34,290 bases of DNA from Actinomycetota bacterium (GTDB lineage Bacteria > Actinomycetota > Acidimicrobiia > Acidimicrobiales > AC-9), in NCBI GenBank assembly GCA_005888295.1, contig VAWP01000046.1, positions 19,945 to 54,234 of the forward strand. The letters run 5' to 3'. Position 1 is the stretch's first letter. Each line of letters begins with the position of its first letter. Below, piece by piece: positions 31,820-34,290 of this stretch. The translations under genes and the position numbers were made by a program. The notes under the pieces are model-generated. The model was not told where the DNA came from. It searched no databases and worked only from the letters and a program-made list of their open reading frames with translations.

Positions 31820-32387
31820 CCGACCGGGAAGGCTCCTCGTTCCACAACCGGATGACGGAGGTCTCCCGCTCGTAGCCGAGGACGCTGATCGTCGCCGGGT
31901 CGAGAGCCAGGCGGCTCCCCTCCGCCGGCGCCAGGCCCACCCAGCGGGCCGCCAGCACCCGCAGGATGTGACCATGGGCGAAGAGGATGACGTCACCGGT
32001 GGCGTCGCGGAGGGTGGTGATGACACGGTCGGCCCGCCGGCCCACGTCGTCAGGCCGCTCGCCACCTGGGCACCCGTCGCGCCAGAGGAGCCAGCCCGGT
32101 CGCTCGGCGCGGATGTCATCGGTCGTGCGACCCTCGTAGTCGCCGTAGTCCCACTCGAGCAGGTCGTCGCACGGCTCGCCGTCGCCCATGCCGGCCAGCC
32201 GGCACGTCTCCGTGGCGCGGGTCAGGGGACTGGTCAGCACGCGCCAGAACCGCCTCCCCGCGAGCTCGGCCCCCGCCTGCTCGGCCTGACGCCGTCCCCC
32301 GTCGGTCAGTGGGACATCCGTGCGTCCGGTGTGACGCCCTGAGCGGCTCCAGTCTGTCTCGCCGTGACGGACGAGGGTGGCGATCAG
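31812..32387 (-). CDS. Histidine phosphatase (RHG/phosphoglycerate-mutase-like), CTG start
   Basis: Protein of 191 residues. The reading frame begins DLIATLVRHGETDWSRSGRHTGRTDVPLTDGGRRQA, whose RHG His is the phosphate acceptor. The next blocks are TSPLTRATETC, LLEWDYGDYEGR and LFAHGHILRVLAARW with the second His, typical of PhoE/CobC-like or broad-specificity phosphatases. No ATG, GTG or TTG lies between the upstream TAG and the RHG motif. CTG 32387 overlaps the preceding stop as CTGA and has GGAGG 5 bases upstream, so I take it as the start. A GTG at 32240 would delete the catalytic His. It is coupled to the UPF0104 gene upstream. Substrate unknown. Confidence 0.82.
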   Translation of the reverse strand: MIATLVRHGETDWSRSGRHTGRTDVPLTDGGRRQAEQAGAELAGRRFWRVLTSPLTRATETCRLAGMGDGEPCDDLLEWDYGDYEGRTTDDIRAERPGWLLWRDGCPGGERPDDVGRRADRVITTLRDATGDVILFAHGHILRVLAARWVGLAPAEGSRLALDPATISVLGYERETSVIRLWNEEPSRSAR

Positions 32388-33589
32388 GTCGCCCTCCGCG
32401 CGTCGAGGGGGTGGCCGGTCGGTGACACCGGGCTACCGGCGTCGGCGTCGCGCCGCTCGGTCGGGCGCTCCGATCGGGACGGGCGCTGACGGTGGTGGAT
32501 GGCCCAGGGATGGTGCTTGCCGTGGCGCCGACCCCGGCGTTGCTGCAGCGCCAGGTAGGCCCACGACAACCAGCCGAGGGGGACGACACCCCAGAAGCTC
32601 ACGATGCGGTAGAGGAGCACGATGGCCACCGCCTCGCTGGCGCTCTGCCCGTAGGCGATCAAGGCGAAGGTGAGGCTCCCCTCGACGATCCCGATGCCGC
32701 CGGGAGTGATCGGGAGACTGGCCGAGATCTGGGCCAGGGCGTAGGCGACGAGCACGCCCCGCCAGTGGACATGGGCCCCGAGGGCGAGCGTGCAGGCGAT
32801 CAGCGTTGCGCAGTTGCAGAGCCAGTTGGCCATGGCCAGGGCGAAGGCCACCAGCCAGCCGCGCAGGCCGGGACGGACGCGCCGGACCCGCGACCAGAAC
32901 AACTGCAGGACCGCTGCGACCCGTCCGCTCCGGGGAACGAGGCGCTCGGTCCACGCCACCAGGGCGCGGCAGCGCTGTCGAGCCCACGAGGAGTAGCGCA
33001 CCGCCAGGCCCACGGCCCCGGCGAGCACCGGGATGGCCGCCAGCGCGACCGCCAGCCACCGCAGGCTGGCCACGGGGCCCTGGCTGCCGGCCACCCAGAC
33101 ACCGGTGGCGAGGATGCAGAAGATGGCGAAGCTCGACAGGGCGCCGGCGACGAGTATCACCCACTCGGCCAGCACCCGGTCGGCACCGCGGCGCCGGAGC
33201 TGCTCGAAGGCGAAGGCGGCGGCCCAGACGGCGCCGCCCGGCAGCGTGACGGCCAGCGAGTTGCCGGCCAGGGTGATCTCGAAGAGCGCCCCGAAGCCGA
33301 GCCGCACGCCGCCCGCGTGCAGCAGCCACCGCTGGAGACGGGCGAAGACGACCAGCGACGCCAGCTCGAAGGCGATGGCGACGACCAGCCAGCCCCACTC
33401 GATATGGGTCAGCAAGGCTGCGCCCCGACCCAGCTGCTTCGTCTGGGTGCTGGCGGCGACGGCGGCCGCGATCAGGATGACGACGGCGAGGACCCCACGG
33501 ACCCACCTGATCCAGGACCGCCGCCGTCCCGGCCGAGGAGGCTCGCCTGGTGACGGCTCGGCGGACGTCTCGGGCCGATGGGGCCTCAT
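32384..33589 (-). CDS. Lysylphosphatidylglycerol synthase transmembrane region / UPF0104 family membrane protein
   Basis: Integral membrane protein of 401 residues. Hydrophobic segments start at WVRGVLAVVILIAAAVAAS and HIEWGWLVVAIAFELASLVVFARLQRWLL, and several more follow. Conserved features of the family are LRRRG, LPGGAVWAAAFAFEQLRR and the PGGIGIVEGSLTFALIAYG block, then LLYRIVSFWGVVPLGWLSW. Members resemble the flippase part of MprF and may move lipids; the lysyl-transfer domain is absent. The start is uncertain: ATG 33589 has no Shine-Dalgarno sequence. GTG 33640, which overlaps the end of a leaderless 22-codon ORF (GTGA), adds 17 residues. The stop overlaps the phosphatase start (CTGA). 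Confidence 0.85.
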   Translation of the reverse strand: MRPHRPETSAEPSPGEPPRPGRRRSWIRWVRGVLAVVILIAAAVAASTQTKQLGRGAALLTHIEWGWLVVAIAFELASLVVFARLQRWLLHAGGVRLGFGALFEITLAGNSLAVTLPGGAVWAAAFAFEQLRRRGADRVLAEWVILVAGALSSFAIFCILATGVWVAGSQGPVASLRWLAVALAAIPVLAGAVGLAVRYSSWARQRCRALVAWTERLVPRSGRVAAVLQLFWSRVRRVRPGLRGWLVAFALAMANWLCNCATLIACTLALGAHVHWRGVLVAYALAQISASLPITPGGIGIVEGSLTFALIAYGQSASEAVAIVLLYRIVSFWGVVPLGWLSWAYLALQQRRGRRHGKHHPWAIHHRQRPSRSERPTERRDADAGSPVSPTGHPLDARRAT

Positions 33590-33636
33590 GGTTGGCCATG
33601 CGCCCCGCGCGACGCGGCCCTCCTGTGCCACCGACG

Positions 33637-33705
33637 TCACGGAGCCTGCCTGTGGAGACCCCTCGACGAGCCGGTCCCCAAGGCAAGGCGCCGTTGACCG
33701 CCCAC
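33637..33705 (-). CDS. Possible 22-codon leader ORF upstream of the UPF0104 gene
   Basis: GTG 33705 lies 6 bases after TACCCT (33712-33717). The frame ends at TGA 33637-33639, which overlaps GTG 33640 in the UPF0104 frame (GTGA), with AGGCAGG just upstream. It may feed ribosomes to the membrane protein gene. No motif; may be chance. Confidence 0.28.
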   Translation of the reverse strand: MGGQRRLALGTGSSRGLHRQAP

Positions 33706-33822
33706 GGCCAAAGGGTATCCGTTCGCACCTCGCAGCCCACCCGATATCCACGCTGGCGGAACCGGCCCGACGAGCCCCTCGAGGGCCGCGCGGTCACCCG
33801 TCTGCCGCTCGTCGAAACAGTG

Positions 33823-33828
33823 TAATCT
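33823..33828 (+). promoter_or_regulatory. -10 element (TAATCT) with small dyad, right-end gene
   Basis: TAATCT preceded by TG (TGTAATCT, extended -10) is 9 bases before ATG 33838. The overlapping ATCTT-GT-AAGAT dyad may be an operator for an RHH-type or other small regulator. It is the most AT-rich spot in the window. Confidence 0.45.
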
Positions 33829-33837
33829 TGTAAGATC

Positions 33838-34290
33838 ATGGCACCCAAGGCACAGTCACAGCGAGCAGAGACCGAGCACATCCGGCGGTGGATCGTGCAG
33901 CACGTACCGCGGGGATGGTTCGCCGAGCCACCCACCGTCAACGTGGACGACGACGAGATCCTCGTCGTCGGGAGCCTGGGCGAGCCCGCGATCGAGCGTG
34001 GGGCCACCGATGCGACGAAGGCGGCGGCGAGGGTCGCCCGCATCCGCCAGTTTCGGGAAGAGACGCGTGAAGGGCGGATGCGAACCGCCGAGGAGGCCGA
34101 GCACGCATTCGGCCGCAAGGTGTCGTGGGGAGCGCGTTGCGGCGAGTCTCACGAGCTCTTCACGACCATGAGCGTCCCTGTGATGACCCGGCTGCGCATG
34201 GGCGAGCGGGCGGTGCTCGACATCCTCGTCGCAGCGGGCGTGGCCCGCAGTCGCAGCGACGCGCTGGCCTGGTGCGTCCGCCTGGTGGGC
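33838..34290 (+). CDS. Conserved actinobacterial protein with RHH-like C-terminal region, 3' end off the right edge
   Basis: The frame is open for 151 codons to the end of the window. The visible part starts MAPKAQSQRAETEHIRRWIVQHV, then VNVDDDEILVVGSL, an Arg/Glu-rich helix (RIRQFREETREGRMRTAEEAEHAFGRKVSWGARCGE), and VPVMTRLRMGERAVLDILVAAGVARSRSDALAWCVRLVG. I recall actinobacterial hypothetical proteins with that last block; it resembles a ribbon-helix-helix (strand MTRLRM, helix ERAVLDILVAAG, SRSDALAWCV). DNA binding is possible, and the dyad in its own promoter would fit autoregulation (inference). ATG 33838 is set by an extended -10 nine bases upstream. Function is unknown. Confidence 0.72.
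   Translation, partial: MAPKAQSQRAETEHIRRWIVQHVPRGWFAEPPTVNVDDDEILVVGSLGEPAIERGATDATKAAARVARIRQFREETREGRMRTAEEAEHAFGRKVSWGARCGESHELFTTMSVPVMTRLRMGERAVLDILVAAGVARSRSDALAWCVRLVG

Overview
The window is about 70% G+C and gene-dense on both strands. It reads as a chromosomal segment of an actinobacterium. The markers are a Bpa/PafE-type proteasome activator, a DUF3151 protein, DnaE with an intact PHP domain, and many genes whose start codon lies 6-9 bases after a TANNNT -10 element (leaderless mRNAs). The class Acidimicrobiia is my best guess, but that is inference. I see no tRNA, rRNA, CRISPR array, insertion sequence or phage gene.

Layout. 1-1.8 kb: left-truncated D-Ala-D-Ala carboxypeptidase and an NfuA-like Fe-S scaffold, both minus strand. 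1.9-5.4 kb: an ATP-grasp gene broken by a small out-of-frame deletion, a cobalamin-type radical SAM protein ending in a CCAEP tail, and a Cys-rich protein. 5.4-9.9 kb: a proteolysis island with two small proteins, a catalytically dead ClpP paralogue coupled to an XRE regulator, a divergent active ClpP overlapped by a zinc-ribbon protein with an acidic tail, and FtsH. 10-15 kb: GH13 glucosidase, a broken RNase D, a flavin reductase, a DUF3224-MarR pair and a lipoprotein. 15-18.5 kb: bifunctional PutA and DUF3151. 18.5-24.9 kb: HIT protein, TyrS, TetR regulator, YyaL-like thioredoxin-domain protein, an unknown protein and a patatin. 24.9-31.3 kb: a possible GNAT protein, DnaE, Bpa and a type I phosphodiesterase. 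31.3-34.3 kb: Rrf2 regulator, RHG phosphatase, UPF0104 membrane protein and a partial RHH-like protein.

How the genes fit together. Minus-strand operons are XRE-pseudoClpP, DUF3151-PutA-lipoprotein, phosphodiesterase-Bpa, and UPF0104-phosphatase; several use 4-base stop/start overlaps. ClpP, pseudo-ClpP, FtsH and Bpa give the window an unusual concentration of protein-turnover genes. Transcription signals are compact. Two divergent leaderless promoters share 39 bases between the phosphodiesterase and Rrf2 starts. A TetR stop codon doubles as the first bases of the next -10 element.

Most likely to repay attention: the ClpP/pseudo-ClpP/XRE/acidic zinc-ribbon cluster; the CCAEP-tail radical SAM and ATP-grasp pair; the two similar-sized deletions in ATP-grasp and RNase D; mini-ORFs on leaderless promoters whose stops overlap the next start; a CTG-started phosphatase; and a DnaA-box-like palindrome ahead of dnaE. 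No gene-free stretch exceeds 300 bases. The longest are 29343-29607 (dnaE promoter region) and 33590-33837 (promoters of the two flanking genes).
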